A DNA stretch of 64,000 nucleotides from Shewanella maritima (GCF_004295345.1 NZ_CP036200.1:2423501-2487500), one strand, 5' to 3'; counted from the first letter of the stretch, positions 9,856 through 22,489 are shown. The notes: generated by a model from the letters alone, not told the origin. Numbers and translations: made by a program.

Positions 9856-11481
9856 TTATTTTAAGCCTTTTTTCTCCAGCTGGGCATAAATAATCTTCTG
9901 CTGGATGATGGCAACGATGTTACCGACTAACCAGTAAAGTACTAGACCTGATGGGAACCATAGGAAGAATACTGTGAAGATAATTGGCATCCACTGCATC
10001 ATTTTCACTTGCATTGGATCCATGGTTGGTGCCATTGGCTGCATCTTTTGCATTAACCACATAGACGCACCCATTAGTAGTGGAAGTACGTAGTATGGGT
10101 CTTGAACCGATAAGTCATCAATCCAAAGCATAAATGGTGCATGACGTAGCTCGTAGCTTTCTAGCAATACCCAGTATAGGGCAATGAAGATAGGCATTTG
10201 GAACAAGATAGGTAAGCAGCCGCCCATAGGGTTAACTTGCTCTTTCTTGTACAGCTCCATCATTGCTTGACCCATTTTCTGACGGTCTTCACCGTAACGC
10301 TCTTTTAGGTCAGCAAGTTTCGGCTGTAGGTTACGCATCTTCGCCATAGAAGTGTATTGCGACTTAGTTAGTGGGTATAGGAAACCACGAACCGTTAGCG
10401 TAATTAAGATAATTGCCATACCCCAGTTAACTACCAGTGATTGATAGAACATCAATAACCAGTGGATAGGGATTGCAAGCCACCATAGGAAACCATAATC
10501 AACTACTAGGTTAAGAGACTCTGAGATAGCAGAAAGGGCTTCTTGATCTTTAGGGCCAACATAGAACTGTGAGCTAATTTTTTGGTTAGCACCAGGTGCA
10601 ATGTCATACATAGCGCCGCGGAAACCAATATTAGCCAAGCCACCAGCGCTAACGCTTGAGAAAATGGTGTTAGCATCGTTTGCTGGTGGAACCCATGCTG
10701 ATACAAAGTAGTGTTGTAGCATAGCAGCCCAACCACCGAGAGTTGGTTGGTTTAGGTTACTTTTCGCCATGTCTTCGAAGTCATACTTCTCGTAGCGGGT
10801 ATTTTGGGTTGAGTAAGCCGCGCCGCGATAAGTTGGCATCATCATGCTGCTTTCTGAAGGACGGATGGTTTGTTTAATTTGACCATACATCTGCATTTGC
10901 AGCGGGCTAGCAGTGGTGTTGTTTACTTCGAAATCAACGCTTACATCATATTGGCCACGGGTAAAGGTGAAGCTTTTAACATACTTAACGCCGTTTTCAG
11001 CAACGAAAGTCATTGGTACAGTTAAGCTATCTTGACCATCAGCAAGGGTGAATGACTCCGCTGATACTGCGTAATGCGGACGACCATTTGCAGCACTATC
11101 AATACCATTACGACCAATTAGGCCGCTTTGAGCGATATAAGTGAAGTCATTGTTTTGTTCAAGTAGAACAAATGGATCTTCTTGGTCGATTTCACGCTTG
11201 TGCTCAAGTAGCGCAGCGTAAACAATATCACCACCAACAGGATTGATTTTAATATCAAGCGTATCTGTCTTGATTGAAATGAAATCAGCGTCAAGCGGTA
11301 ATTGAGCAGGAACGCCAACACTGTCAGCTTCAGGAACATCACTACTATGATTTGCTGCTGAGGTTGTTTGAGCAGCACTTTGTGGTGCTGGTTGTGGGGC
11401 TTGATCGGCATTCCATTGTTGCCACAGCAATAAGCTGACGAACAATAGACCAATAAGCAAAATATTGCGTTGAGATTCCAT
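9856..11481 (-). CDS. yidC: Membrane protein insertase YidC
   Basis: YidC inserts and folds inner-membrane proteins, alone or with SecYEG. The 541-residue protein has the gammaproteobacterial architecture. An N-terminal membrane anchor ([18 protein letters not shown]) is followed by a large periplasmic P1 beta domain to about residue 320. The conserved five-helix core comes next ([34 protein letters not shown] with the core arginine, [20 protein letters not shown]). It sits between yidD and mnmE in the conserved cluster, 3 bases after yidD, so translation is probably coupled. Confidence 0.97.
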   Translation of the reverse strand: MESQRNILLIGLLFVSLLLWQQWNADQAPQPAPQSAAQTTSAANHSSDVPEADSVGVPAQLPLDADFISIKTDTLDIKINPVGGDIVYAALLEHKREIDQEDPFVLLEQNNDFTYIAQSGLIGRNGIDSAANGRPHYAVSAESFTLADGQDSLTVPMTFVAENGVKYVKSFTFTRGQYDVSVDFEVNNTTASPLQMQMYGQIKQTIRPSESSMMMPTYRGAAYSTQNTRYEKYDFEDMAKSNLNQPTLGGWAAMLQHYFVSAWVPPANDANTIFSSVSAGGLANIGFRGAMYDIAPGANQKISSQFYVGPKDQEALSAISESLNLVVDYGFLWWLAIPIHWLLMFYQSLVVNWGMAIILITLTVRGFLYPLTKSQYTSMAKMRNLQPKLADLKERYGEDRQKMGQAMMELYKKEQVNPMGGCLPILFQMPIFIALYWVLLESYELRHAPFMLWIDDLSVQDPYYVLPLLMGASMWLMQKMQPMAPTMDPMQVKMMQWMPIIFTVFFLWFPSGLVLYWLVGNIVAIIQQKIIYAQLEKKGLK

Positions 11482-11484
11482 AGT

Positions 11485-11739
11485 TTATTTATTACACCTG
11501 TCTTTTTTTGGTGGGACGGGATCACTACCGCCGGGATGTAAAGGGTGACATTTTAATATGCGTTTGGCTGCAAACCAACAACCTTTTACGGTTCCATGCA
11601 GATTAATTGCTTCAATTGCGAACTGTGAACAACTTGGATGAAAGCGGCAGCGATGCCCCAGCATAGGGCTGATAAAGAGTTGATAGCCTCTAATTGCCTT
11701 GGTGGCTAACCATTGTAGCGGCGATTGAGTTTGCGCCAT
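11485..11739 (-). CDS. yidD: Membrane protein insertion efficiency factor YidD
   Basis: The 84-residue product has the DUF37/YidD pattern: an amphipathic start ([29 protein letters not shown]), then a cysteine-rich segment and the [14 protein letters not shown] signature. YidD aids YidC-dependent insertion at the inner membrane. It overlaps the 3' end of rnpA by 34 bases and precedes yidC by 3 bases, the usual tightly packed arrangement. Confidence 0.95.
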   Translation of the reverse strand: MAQTQSPLQWLATKAIRGYQLFISPMLGHRCRFHPSCSQFAIEAINLHGTVKGCWFAAKRILKCHPLHPGGSDPVPPKKDRCNK

Positions 11740-12062
11740 AGCTTCTCTATCAATCGGTGAAGTTGTGCATTATCCATATCTACCACGCCATTTCGCACAA
11801 GGACGACTATGTCGAGATTGGGAATATCATGCTGATTTAAGCGAAAACTACTTCGAATGATTCGCTTGATACGATTACGATCACTGGCGTTTTTTACAAA
11901 ACGTTTAGCAACAGTTAAACCGATACGTGGATTTTGCTCTGAATTAGGAATTGCGAGCAGGGTAATTTCAGCAGAAGATGCTTTGATGGGGTTGGTAAAT
12001 ACGGGTTTGAATTGTGCGGGAGTTAAGAGTCTTAACTCCCGCCCAAAGGTATAGCTAGTCAC
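11706..12062 (-). CDS. rnpA: Ribonuclease P protein component
   Basis: The basic 118-residue protein is the protein subunit of RNase P, which with the catalytic RNA removes 5' leaders from precursor tRNAs. It shows [16 protein letters not shown] at the N-terminus and the RNR box [18 protein letters not shown] near residue 60. The start is GTG at 12062. It follows rpmH by 15 bases and overlaps yidD by 34, matching the near-universal rpmH-rnpA-yidD order. Confidence 0.96.
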   Translation of the reverse strand: MTSYTFGRELRLLTPAQFKPVFTNPIKASSAEITLLAIPNSEQNPRIGLTVAKRFVKNASDRNRIKRIIRSSFRLNQHDIPNLDIVVLVRNGVVDMDNAQLHRLIEKLWRKLNRRYNG

Positions 12063-12077
12063 CTAGTTAACTACTTA

Positions 12078-12215
12078 TTAAGCAGATAAACGAGCGCGAC
12101 CTTTTGCACGACGACGTGCAAGAACCTTACGGCCGCCAACAGTGGCCATACGAGCGCGGAAGCCGTGAGAACGCTTGCGCTTCAGGTTGCTAGGTTGAAA
12201 AGTACGTTTACTCAT
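12078..12215 (-). CDS. rpmH: 50S ribosomal protein L34
   Basis: A 45-residue, strongly basic protein is read from ATG at 12215 to TAA at 12078. It starts [19 protein letters not shown] and ends in an arginine/lysine-rich tail closing with RLSA, the L34 pattern in full. It is the first gene of the leftward cluster; its promoter must lie in the oriC-like gap to its right. High arginine and lysine content and short length are normal for this protein. Confidence 0.98.
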
Positions 12216-12358
12216 GATGGCAATCCGTCTTTGTTAGTTAGTAAACCTTTAACTCAAATAGAGCAAAGGGCAAAAAAGAGGCCGAATTGTAATCACTTTA
12301 ACTACCAGCGTCAACAGCCAAAGCAGTATTATGGCTAAATTCTACCTATTCTTATTGG

Positions 12359-12653
12359 GATCTTATCTGTTGTTGCCACCACAGGGTGTGGATAAGTCTG
12401 TTAACTAACACTACATCTTGTGGATCATAAGCGGCTAACGCAGATCAGAGCGGCGCTATTATAGATCAAAGCTGATCGGTTAATAAAGCCGAAGCAGCGT
12501 CAAATTATCGCGAATTGGATCGAAAATGATCTTTAATGATCTTAGATATCCACATACAATGGATCGCTCTGGGGATAATTCTTCTATAAAGGATAGCGAT
12601 CATTCAGATCTCGCTATAGAATAGCCCTCCTTTAATCAAACATTTGGGGATAA
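12359..12653. promoter_or_regulatory. oriC-like region / dnaA control region
   Basis: The gap between rpmH and dnaA carries 11 GATC sites between 12359 and 12610 (at 12359, 12423, 12443, 12464, 12474, 12518, 12528, 12538, 12562, 12598, 12607), where about one would be expected by chance. Five 9-mers resemble DnaA boxes. A perfect TGTGGATAA is at 12387-12395. One-mismatch copies are at 12419-12427 (TGTGGATCA), 12546-12554 (ATATCCACA), 12570-12578 and 12645-12653 (TGGGGATAA). Such density of Dam/SeqA and DnaA targets fits either a chromosomal origin or an autoregulated dnaA promoter. The last box overlaps the dnaA ribosome-binding site. In Enterobacteria and Vibrio oriC is instead at mnmG/mioC, and those genes are not in this window. 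Bases 12216-12358 hold only the presumed rpmH promoter. Confidence 0.6.
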
Positions 12654-12657
12654 ATAA

Positions 12658-14043
12658 GTGGCGGTTTCACTTTGGCAACAATGTATCGGCAGATTGCAAG
12701 ATGAGCTCAGTGCGCAGCAATTTAGTATGTGGATCCGACCGTTACAAGCTGAAATGGATGGCGATACGCTTGTGTTATATGCCCCAAACCGTTTCGTATT
12801 AGATTGGGTTCGCGACAAATACATTAATAGCATTAATCAGTTTTTTACTGAGCAAATGGGCGGTGATGCGCCTAAGTTGCGCTTTGATATTGGTAGTCGT
12901 CCATCAGCCCCTGTGTCGCGACCAGCTGCCCCACAAGCACCAAGTAAGCCTGCTGCTAGCCCAAGCGCCAGCAGTGGCCCACGTTTTAATACCAATGCTG
13001 AACCGTTAGCGGATGCTAATCATCGCAGTAATATTAATCCAACTTACCAGTTTGATAACTTTGTTGAAGGTAAATCGAACCAGCTCGGTAAGGCTGCAGC
13101 GCTGCAAGTAGCAGAAAACCCAGGCGGCGCATATAACCCACTATTTTTATATGGCGGCACAGGTTTAGGTAAAACCCACCTTTTACATGCAGTGGGTAAT
13201 GGCATTATTAAGAACAACCCTAATGCGAAAGTGGTGTACATGCATTCTGAGCGCTTTGTTCAGGACATGGTTAAAGCACTACAAAACAATGCCATTGAAG
13301 ACTTTAAGCGTTACTACCGCAGTGTTGATGCACTCTTTATTGATGATATTCAGTTTTTTGCTAACAAAGACAGATCCCAAGAAGAATTCTTCCATACCTT
13401 TAATGCGTTATTAGAAGGTAATCATCAGATCATCTTAACTTCAGACCGTTATCCAAAAGAGATCGACGGCGTTGAAGATCGTCTTAAATCGCGATTTGGT
13501 TGGGGTTTAACCGTGGCGATTGAGCCACCTGAGTTAGAAACCCGTGTTGCCATCTTAATGCGTAAAGCCCAAGAGAGCGGCATAAACTTACCTGATGAAG
13601 TGGCCTTCTTTATTGCTAAGCGTTTACGCTCTAATGTTCGTGAGCTAGAAGGCGCATTAAACCGCGTTATTGCTAACGCGAATTTCACTGGCCGCCCAAT
13701 CACAATTGATTTTGTGCGAGAAGCACTAAGAGACCTCTTGGCACTGCAAGAAAAATTGGTCACTATAGACAATATTCAGAAAACAGTGGCTGAATACTAC
13801 AAAATCAAGATGGCTGACATGTTATCTAAACGCCGCTCACGCAGTGTGGCACGTCCACGACAAGTGGCGATGGCATTGTCTAAAGAATTAACTAACCAAA
13901 GTCTGCCAGAAATTGGTGATGCCTTTGGTGGTCGCGACCATACCACTGTGTTGCACGCTTGCCGCAAGATTGCGCAGCTGCGTGAAGAAAGTCATGATAT
14001 TAAAGAAGATTATGCTAACTTGATTCGTACACTGTCTTCTTAA
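12658..14043 (+). CDS. dnaA: Chromosomal replication initiator DnaA
   Basis: DnaA binds 9-mer boxes and, as an ATP filament, melts the origin. The 461-residue protein has domain I ([20 protein letters not shown]), a proline/alanine/serine-rich domain II linker (about residues 85-115) and the AAA+ domain III. Domain III shows Walker [11 protein letters not shown] near residue 165, Walker [11 protein letters not shown] and an arginine-finger region. Domain IV ends with the DNA-binding signature [15 protein letters not shown]. The start is GTG at 12658; GGGG lies 8 bases before it, inside a DnaA-box-like sequence. It leads the rightward cluster dnaA-dnaN-recF-gyrB. Confidence 0.98.
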   Translation: MAVSLWQQCIGRLQDELSAQQFSMWIRPLQAEMDGDTLVLYAPNRFVLDWVRDKYINSINQFFTEQMGGDAPKLRFDIGSRPSAPVSRPAAPQAPSKPAASPSASSGPRFNTNAEPLADANHRSNINPTYQFDNFVEGKSNQLGKAAALQVAENPGGAYNPLFLYGGTGLGKTHLLHAVGNGIIKNNPNAKVVYMHSERFVQDMVKALQNNAIEDFKRYYRSVDALFIDDIQFFANKDRSQEEFFHTFNALLEGNHQIILTSDRYPKEIDGVEDRLKSRFGWGLTVAIEPPELETRVAILMRKAQESGINLPDEVAFFIAKRLRSNVRELEGALNRVIANANFTGRPITIDFVREALRDLLALQEKLVTIDNIQKTVAEYYKIKMADMLSKRRSRSVARPRQVAMALSKELTNQSLPEIGDAFGGRDHTTVLHACRKIAQLREESHDIKEDYANLIRTLSS

Positions 14044-14062
14044 TTCAGGGAACGTGGAATAG

Positions 14063-15160
14063 ATGAAATTTTCAATTGATAGGGATGCCCTATTAAAGCC
14101 TTTACAGCTAGTATGCGGCGCGGTTGAGCGTCGTCATAACCTACCTATTTTATCCAACCTATTGGTTGAGGTGAGTGAACACTCACTGAAACTAACCGGT
14201 ACAGACCTTGAGGTCGAGCTGGTTGGTCATGCACCTATTCAAGGTGACATTCAAATAGGTAGAACCACAGTTCCTGCTAAAAAGCTGTTGGATATTGTTA
14301 AGTCACTTCCAGAGTCTGAAATCAAAGTTGAGCAGCAAGACAACCGTTGGTTATTGCGCTCAGGTCGTAGCCGCTTCTCGTTAGCGACATTACCTGCTGA
14401 AGAGTACCCGAATGTTGAGGCCTTTCAGGCTGAGATTGAATTTAGCATCAAGCAAGGTGTGCTTAAGTCGATTATTGATTCAACTCAGTTCTCAATGGCT
14501 AACCAGGACGTACGTTACTACCTCAATGGTTTGTTATTTGAAACCGAAGGCAATGTACTCAAAGCCATTGCCACCGATGGTCACCGTTTGGCATTAAGCC
14601 ATCGAATGGTTGAAGCCACTTTGCCAGAGAAGCAAGTGATTGTTCCGCGCAAAGGTGTGATTGAAATGGCGCGTTTGCTTGATACTGAAGATGCCGATAT
14701 TACCATTGCCATTGGTGACAGTGCGATTCGCGCCACCACGGCTGCAGCAGTATTTACCAGTAAATTAGTTGATGGCCGTTTCCCTGATTATCGCCGCGTA
14801 CTACCAAAAGGCGGTGATAAAATTGTGGTTGCTAGCCGCAATCAATTTAAACAAGCATTGACCCGCGCTTCTATTTTATCGAATGAGAAGTTCCGCGGTG
14901 TGCGTATTCAGCTTGAGCCTGGTTTATTGAAGATAACTGCAAATAACCCAGAGCAAGAAGAAGCCGAAGAAATCATTGATGTTGATTATCAAGGTAGTGA
15001 GTTAGAGATTGGCTTTAACGTTAGCTACCTGCTTGATGTGCTTAACAACCTTGCCAGCGATGATGTGCGCATTACCTTAATTGACGGCAACTCAAGTGCC
15101 TTAATTGAAAACCACAAAGAAGAAGATTCTATGTATGTGGTGATGCCGATGCGATTATAA
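14063..15160 (+). CDS. dnaN: DNA polymerase III beta subunit (sliding clamp)
   Basis: The 365-residue protein is the processivity clamp, a dimer of three-domain subunits that encircles DNA and tethers polymerases. It begins MKFSIDRDALLKPLQLVCGAVERR and contains LPILSNLLVE, TDGHRLAL (near residue 173) and the C-terminal YVVMPMRL, which forms part of the partner-binding pocket. It starts 19 bases after dnaA, so they are likely co-transcribed. A strong terminator follows directly. Confidence 0.98.
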   Translation: MKFSIDRDALLKPLQLVCGAVERRHNLPILSNLLVEVSEHSLKLTGTDLEVELVGHAPIQGDIQIGRTTVPAKKLLDIVKSLPESEIKVEQQDNRWLLRSGRSRFSLATLPAEEYPNVEAFQAEIEFSIKQGVLKSIIDSTQFSMANQDVRYYLNGLLFETEGNVLKAIATDGHRLALSHRMVEATLPEKQVIVPRKGVIEMARLLDTEDADITIAIGDSAIRATTAAAVFTSKLVDGRFPDYRRVLPKGGDKIVVASRNQFKQALTRASILSNEKFRGVRIQLEPGLLKITANNPEQEEAEEIIDVDYQGSELEIGFNVSYLLDVLNNLASDDVRITLIDGNSSALIENHKEEDSMYVVMPMRL

Positions 15161-15189
15161 ATCTATAGATTAAATTGTGGTAATCTCTA

Positions 15190-15217
15190 AAGGTGCATAA
15201 CTTGATGCACCTTTTTT
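15190..15217 (+). terminator. Terminator between dnaN and recF
   Basis: The stem AGGTGCAT / ATGCACCT has a 6-base loop and is followed by TTTTTT. It implies that most dnaAN transcripts stop before recF, leaving recF with its own promoter or read-through. Confidence 0.75.
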
Positions 15218-15245
15218 GTTTGTCTATCCGCGTTTGTAGGAATTC

Positions 15246-16327
15246 ATGAGTTTAACTCGCCTTAATATCAATTCGTTTAGAAATATCTTGTCAGCTCAGA
15301 TGCAATTGGCTGACGGGCTTAATTTGATCTATGGCGAGAATGGCAGCGGCAAAACCAGCGTATTAGAAGCTATTTTCTTCTTAGGCATGGGGCGTTCATT
15401 TCGCAGCCATTTGTCACAAAGGGTCATTAATAACGAGCAAGATAATCTCACTTTGTTTGCTATGCTTGAGCGCGGAACTCGGCAAACAAAGTTAGGTTTA
15501 CGTCGTAGCCGCAGTGGTGATATTGATGTCAAAATCAATGGCGAGAACATTAAGCGCTTGTCGACGCTAGCCGAAGCCTTACCCATTCAAGTTATCACGC
15601 CAGAAAGTTTTTCTTTGCTTTTTGAAGGCCCAAAATCAAGGCGGCAGTTTATTGATTGGGGCGCATTTCATTGTGATCCTAATTTTCATTTGGCCTGGGC
15701 TAATACAAGGCGAATTTTAAAGCAGCGTAATCAACTCCTTAAGAGCGAAACACCCTATGCAAATATCCAATTTTGGGATACAGAATTGGTGCGCTATGCT
15801 GAGGTGGTCACTGAGATACGAAATCGATATGTAGACTCGTTAAATGCGCTACTAAAGGGTATAATCGAAGAGTTTTTACCTCAGGTAGATTTAAAGGTTT
15901 CATTCACCCGAGGATGGGATAGCAAAACGGAGTATTTGCAACATCTTGAGAACCAATATCCACGCGATTTAGCCTCTGGTTTTACTGGAGGCGGCCCCAT
16001 AAAGCAGACTTGCGTTTACGGGTGGGAAGCTTGCCGGCTCAAGATGCCTTGTCCCGAGGACAATTAAAATTATTAGTCTGTGCACTGCGTATTGCACAGG
16101 GAAAGTTGCTGAAACAACAACTCAATAAAAACAGCATTTATTTGGTGGACGACTTACCGTCTGAGTTGGATGCAAAGCATAGGCAGCTATTGCTGAAACA
16201 GTTAACGGAAACCGGAGCACAGATTTTTGTGACCGCCATTGACCCTGCAGCAATAGTCGATTCGTTATCTAGCCCGCCCGACAGGATGTTTCATGTGGAA
16301 CACGGCAAGATAGCGGTTATTGAATAA
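15246..16327 (+). pseudogene. recF: DNA recombination/repair protein RecF, frameshifted
   Basis: RecF is an SMC-like ATPase that helps load RecA on gapped DNA. Residues 1-251 are read in one frame, with Walker [10 protein letters not shown] near residue 30. After GFTGGGP the frame breaks. The expected continuation [21 protein letters not shown], which includes the ABC signature, is found in the next frame and runs on through [11 protein letters not shown] (Walker B) to 16327. Adding one C to the C4 run at 15995-15998 restores a single 360-residue protein, the normal RecF length. The start ATG 15246 follows AGGA. Because everything else is intact, a homopolymer sequencing error is more likely than gene loss. 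The last codons contain a degenerate parS sequence. gyrB begins 15 bases later. Confidence 0.9.
16287..16302. promoter_or_regulatory. Degenerate parS-like site in recF 3' end
   Basis: TGTTTCATGTGGAACA matches the parS palindrome TGTTCCACGTGGAACA at 14 of 16 positions. It codes for the MFHVEH segment of RecF, so protein constraint may explain part of the match. Confidence 0.35.
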
Positions 16328-18763
<2,436 letters not shown>

Positions 18764-18886
18764 TACATCTACACAACTAGTGATTTTTAGCGGGTGAATG
18801 ACATAAAAATTTAAGTTAATCACCCACAAACTAAAAGGTTATTAAATTCAAAAGTTTAATGATATTTACTAACGAGATCTAGTTAA

Positions 18887-18916
18887 CAAAAGGCACCTTC
18901 AGGTGCCTTTTTTGTT
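18887..18916 (+). terminator. Terminator after gyrB
   Basis: AAAGGCAC pairs with GTGCCTTT around CTTCAG, followed by TTTTGTTTTTG. It lies about 125 bases past the gyrB stop. Confidence 0.85.
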
Positions 18917-19003
18917 TTTGCTCAATCTATAAACTACTGCGAATCGCCTGTTTCAGTAGTAAAATAGACAGGATGGTTCGCTGTTTTATAAGGTCGTAGT
19001 AAC

Positions 19004-20134
19004 GTGGTCGTTGGCTTATTTAAAAAAGTATTTAATATCCGGGATAAACAGCAGCAAGCAAAGTTTACCGGGACCTCTGCGGCTGCCAAAAGACAGGCTA
19101 AAATAGCGCAATCTAGACCAAGTAATGTGCAGATGCGTAAGTCACCAGCACCTGCTTCACAGTCAACCCCCTCACCTCAATTAGCCCAAACACCTATTGC
19201 CAAAGCCCCTATCACCAAAGCACCGGAGCAAAAAGCTGCCGAAGTTGATTTATCTGCATTGTTTTATGGTTTGCTGTTCTCACAGCAAGCTGAGTCTGCT
19301 GGTGGCACGGCTAATAATCTAGAGCGTAAGGTGATGGGAGAGATAGAGGCAGCGCTTAGCTCAGTTAAGTGCATTGCCGATACCACGCTTAAACTGCCGA
19401 GTAAAATTATAGAGCTTGATAAAAAGCTGGCCAATGAAGACATCGATACTAAGGAAGTACTAGCGTTAATTGAGCAAGATCCACTATTAAGTGTCGAAGT
19501 GCTTAAGCTGTGTAACTCGCCAGCATTTAGACGCAGTGATAGTGACATTACTAACTTGCAGCAAGCATTGGTACAACTTGGTAGGGTGCAGTTACGCCGC
19601 TTTGTTACTGCGAGTTTATCGCGCGAGATGATCGACATTAAGCCTATTTATTTTCGCCGTTTTGGTGCTGAAATTTGGCGTCACTCGATGCAGGTGGCAT
19701 TTCTCGCCAGTGAACTTGCCGAGGAAGACAACGAGTCGGCGTTTTTGCTTGGATTGCTGCATGATGTTGGCAAAATTGCCATCTTCAAATTACTTATCGA
19801 TGCCTTCCATCAAGCCGAACCCGGTGAACAACCAAGGTCGTTATTGTTTAGTCAGGTGATGACCACTAAGTCGTTAACGCTTAGTGCTTTGTTAGCAAGA
19901 GAGTGGCAGCTACCTATCTCATTTGCTAAGAACCTGGCATTACTTGCCAATACAAATAATGTGCCGCAGCAGGGGCTCGCTAGAGTAATTTGGCAAGCAA
20001 ATATCATTAGTGAGTGTTCTATGCTGCGTCAGGCAAACAAGTTGTCTGGCGAGGCGTTAGAGGGACTTATGCAAAGCGTGGGCTTAGATACTGACGCATT
20101 TGAGCAACTACATCAAAAACTAATCGAGTTTTAA
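19004..20134 (+). CDS. HDOD domain protein
   Basis: The 376-residue protein starts with a basic segment and a proline/alanine-rich linker (about residues 40-80, APASQSTPSPQLAQTPIAKA). A C-terminal HDOD domain follows from about residue 120 (LPSKIIELDKKLANEDIDTK, SVEVLKLCNSPAFR, then LLGLLHDVGKIAIFKLL). HDOD proteins are HD-GYP relatives that usually act in signalling, often as non-catalytic scaffolds. Here an HD pair (LLHDVG) is still present, but no GYP loop is seen. The start is GTG at 19004. It has no obvious operon partner: gyrB ends with a terminator upstream, and a MITE-like element lies downstream. The target pathway is unknown. Confidence 0.83.
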   Translation: MVVGLFKKVFNIRDKQQQAKFTGTSAAAKRQAKIAQSRPSNVQMRKSPAPASQSTPSPQLAQTPIAKAPITKAPEQKAAEVDLSALFYGLLFSQQAESAGGTANNLERKVMGEIEAALSSVKCIADTTLKLPSKIIELDKKLANEDIDTKEVLALIEQDPLLSVEVLKLCNSPAFRRSDSDITNLQQALVQLGRVQLRRFVTASLSREMIDIKPIYFRRFGAEIWRHSMQVAFLASELAEEDNESAFLLGLLHDVGKIAIFKLLIDAFHQAEPGEQPRSLLFSQVMTTKSLTLSALLAREWQLPISFAKNLALLANTNNVPQQGLARVIWQANIISECSMLRQANKLSGEALEGLMQSVGLDTDAFEQLHQKLIEF

Positions 20135-20139
20135 TAACT

Positions 20140-20349
20140 AACCTGAACTCTGGATAATAAATCGGTTTCTAACGGCTATTTTTGCCCGTCTCTTAGTAAA
20201 AAGAGGGCGTTGAAGCTACTTGCAATAGGCTAGCTATTGACGCGTAGCTTCGCCTTGAACTACACAAAAACTATCTCGCTAGAAACATAATGGAAGGTAT
20301 AACTCTGGCCTAGAGAGTTATTGGCACTTCCTTATCCAGAGCTCAGGTT
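20140..20349. mobile_element. MITE-like element, 210 bp
   Basis: An 18-bp terminal inverted repeat (AACCTGAACTCTGGATAA at 20140-20157; its reverse complement with one mismatch at 20332-20349) bounds a 210-bp non-coding segment. Inside is a nested palindrome: GAAGCTAC at 20212-20219 pairs with GTAGCTTC at 20244-20251, and CAATAG pairs with CTATTG between them. The element encodes no protein and sits in the gap between the HDOD gene and the glyS terminator. Clear target-site duplications were not seen. It fits a miniature inverted-repeat transposable element moved by a transposase encoded elsewhere, but a structured RNA element is possible. Confidence 0.6.
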
Positions 20350-20371
20350 CACTAACATTCTGATTAATAAT

Positions 20372-20401
20372 AAAAAAGCCGCTTGATAGCGGCTTTTTTG
20401 T
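20372..20401. terminator. Terminator for glyS
   Basis: AAAAAAGCCGC and GCGGCTTTTTT form a perfect stem with loop TTGATA. Its symmetry lets it act on both strands; the leftward glyS gene ends at 20420. Confidence 0.85.
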
Positions 20402-20419
20402 TTGCTTTCAGTTAATTGC

Positions 20420-22489
20420 TTACTGAAGTAGCGAGATATCTGCAGTATGCAGGAATTGCTCACGCAATTTGCTCAATAGTGCTAAACGGTTTTGCTTAAG
20501 CGCTTCATCGTCAGCCATTACCATTACATCTTCAAAGAAGTTATCTACTGCATCGCGCAGACCCGCTAGCAGTGCTAATGACTCCTGGTACTTAGCATCA
20601 GCAAATAATGGTGCTAACTGAGGTTGTAGCTCAGCCAGCTTGGCTGCCAGTGCTTTTTCAGCGTCTTCAACGAGTAGTTCATTGTTAATTTCAGCAGCTA
20701 CACTACCTTCAACTTTAGCAAGAATGTTAGACACACGTTTGTTAGCTGCAGCGAGCGCTAACGCTTGCTCTAGCGTTCTAAAGTGAGCAACAGCCTTAAT
20801 GCGGCTTTCAAAATCAGCTGGTGATGTAGGGCGACGTGCAAGTACGGCTAAGATAACGTCGACGCTAACACCTTGATCTTGATACCAAGCGCGGAAGCGG
20901 CCCATAAAGAATTCAAGCGCTTGTTCAGCGACATCTGCATTACTTAGATTATCACCGTGTAGTGCTTGTGCTTTAGCAATAAGGTCAACTAGATCTAGCG
21001 GTAAGTTGTTCTCTAAACAGATACGTAAAATACCGATTGCTGCGCGGCGCAGGGCGAATGGGTCAGCAGCGCCTTTCGGAGCCTGGCCAATACCGAAAAT
21101 ACCCACTAGTGTATCTAGCTTTTCAGCTAGCGCTACACACATTGAAATCGGCGCAGTTGGTACTGTATCGCCAGAGAATTTAGGCTTGTATTGCTCTGCT
21201 AGCGCAACGGCAACTGCTTCGGCTTCACCATCTAAACGAGCATAGTGCATGCCCATGGTGCCTTGTAGGTCGGTAAACTCCATTACCATGTTGGTCATCA
21301 AGTCAGACTTCGACAATAGACCTGCACGTTTAGCTTGCTCTGCATCGGCTTTTATTTCAGTTGCGATGTAAGCTGCCAGTTCAGAAATGCGCTCAACACG
21401 GTCTTTAATCGTACCAAGTTGCTTTTGGAACACCACAGTTTCTAAGCTGGTTAAACGCGACTCTAAGGTGTGCTTTTTGTCAGTGTCGAAGAAGAATTCA
21501 GCATCGGCTAGGCGAGGGCGAACAACCTTCTCGTTACCGGCAATAATTTGCTGAGGATCTTTTGACTCAATGTTAGTCACAAAGATGAAGTTAGGCAGCA
21601 GTTTGCCGTTAGCATCAAATACTGGGAAGTACTTTTGGTCACCTTTCATGGTGTAAACCAGTGCTTCTGCTGGCACATCTAGGAACTTGTCTTCGAAGTT
21701 TGCTGTGAGTACAACAGGCCACTCAACCAAAGAAGCGACTTCCTCTAGTAACTCATCTTCAAGCTCAGCAACGCCGCCAATTTGTTTGGCCGCAGCTTCC
21801 GCATCAGCTTTGATAAGGGTCTTACGGCGCTCATAATCGGCAATCACTTTACCTTGCTGTTCAAGCTCGGTGAGGTAGTTGTCTGCATGGCTTAGTTCAA
21901 AGGTGTCTACGCCCATGAAGCGGTGGCCGCGAATAGTACGCGCCGACTTAATACCTAGAATTTCGCCTTCAATCAGTTCATCACCAAGTAACATAGTAAT
22001 GGTGTGAACCGGGCGGATAAATTGTGTCTTGTTAGCACCCCAGCGCATTGGCTTAGGAATAGGTAGCTTGTCTAAGGCTTTTTGTGCCATGTCAGCCACT
22101 AGCGTTTTCGTCTCTGCACCAACAACTTGTGCCTTGTGTAGTAACCATTCGCCTTTATCTGTTGTTAGACGCTCAGCCTGGTCAACGCTAATACCGTTAC
22201 CGCGAGCCCAGCCCATAGCAGCTTTGGTTGGGTTACCATCTGCATCAAATGCTTGTGCAATAGCAGGACCACGTTTTTCAACTACCTTGTCCGCTTGCGC
22301 TACAGCGAGTTGTTCGATGTAAAGCGCTAGGCGGCGCGGCGCCGCATACCAGCTAGCTTTTTCAAAGCTTAGCTCGGCTTTTTTTAATTCATCGCTAAAG
22401 TTAGCCACTAAAGATTCAGCAAGCTTACGTAGTGCTTTTGGTGGCAGTTCTTCTGTACCCACTTCAATGAGTAAGTTTTCAAATTTCAT
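20420..22489 (-). CDS. glyS: Glycyl-tRNA synthetase beta subunit
   Basis: This is the large subunit of the bacterial alpha2beta2 glycyl-tRNA synthetase, which carries tRNA-recognition and HD-like domains while the alpha subunit makes glycyl-adenylate. The 689-residue length is typical. It opens with [21 protein letters not shown] and contains [40 protein letters not shown] and a C-terminal anticodon-binding-like segment. It follows glyQ by 21 bases on the same strand as one operon. Confidence 0.97.
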   Translation of the reverse strand: MKFENLLIEVGTEELPPKALRKLAESLVANFSDELKKAELSFEKASWYAAPRRLALYIEQLAVAQADKVVEKRGPAIAQAFDADGNPTKAAMGWARGNGISVDQAERLTTDKGEWLLHKAQVVGAETKTLVADMAQKALDKLPIPKPMRWGANKTQFIRPVHTITMLLGDELIEGEILGIKSARTIRGHRFMGVDTFELSHADNYLTELEQQGKVIADYERRKTLIKADAEAAAKQIGGVAELEDELLEEVASLVEWPVVLTANFEDKFLDVPAEALVYTMKGDQKYFPVFDANGKLLPNFIFVTNIESKDPQQIIAGNEKVVRPRLADAEFFFDTDKKHTLESRLTSLETVVFQKQLGTIKDRVERISELAAYIATEIKADAEQAKRAGLLSKSDLMTNMVMEFTDLQGTMGMHYARLDGEAEAVAVALAEQYKPKFSGDTVPTAPISMCVALAEKLDTLVGIFGIGQAPKGAADPFALRRAAIGILRICLENNLPLDLVDLIAKAQALHGDNLSNADVAEQALEFFMGRFRAWYQDQGVSVDVILAVLARRPTSPADFESRIKAVAHFRTLEQALALAAANKRVSNILAKVEGSVAAEINNELLVEDAEKALAAKLAELQPQLAPLFADAKYQESLALLAGLRDAVDNFFEDVMVMADDEALKQNRLALLSKLREQFLHTADISLLQ

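Noticed and set aside
11706..11739. 34-base overlap of rnpA and yidD as an anomaly
   Set aside because: Overlap of these genes is usual in bacteria and needs no special explanation.
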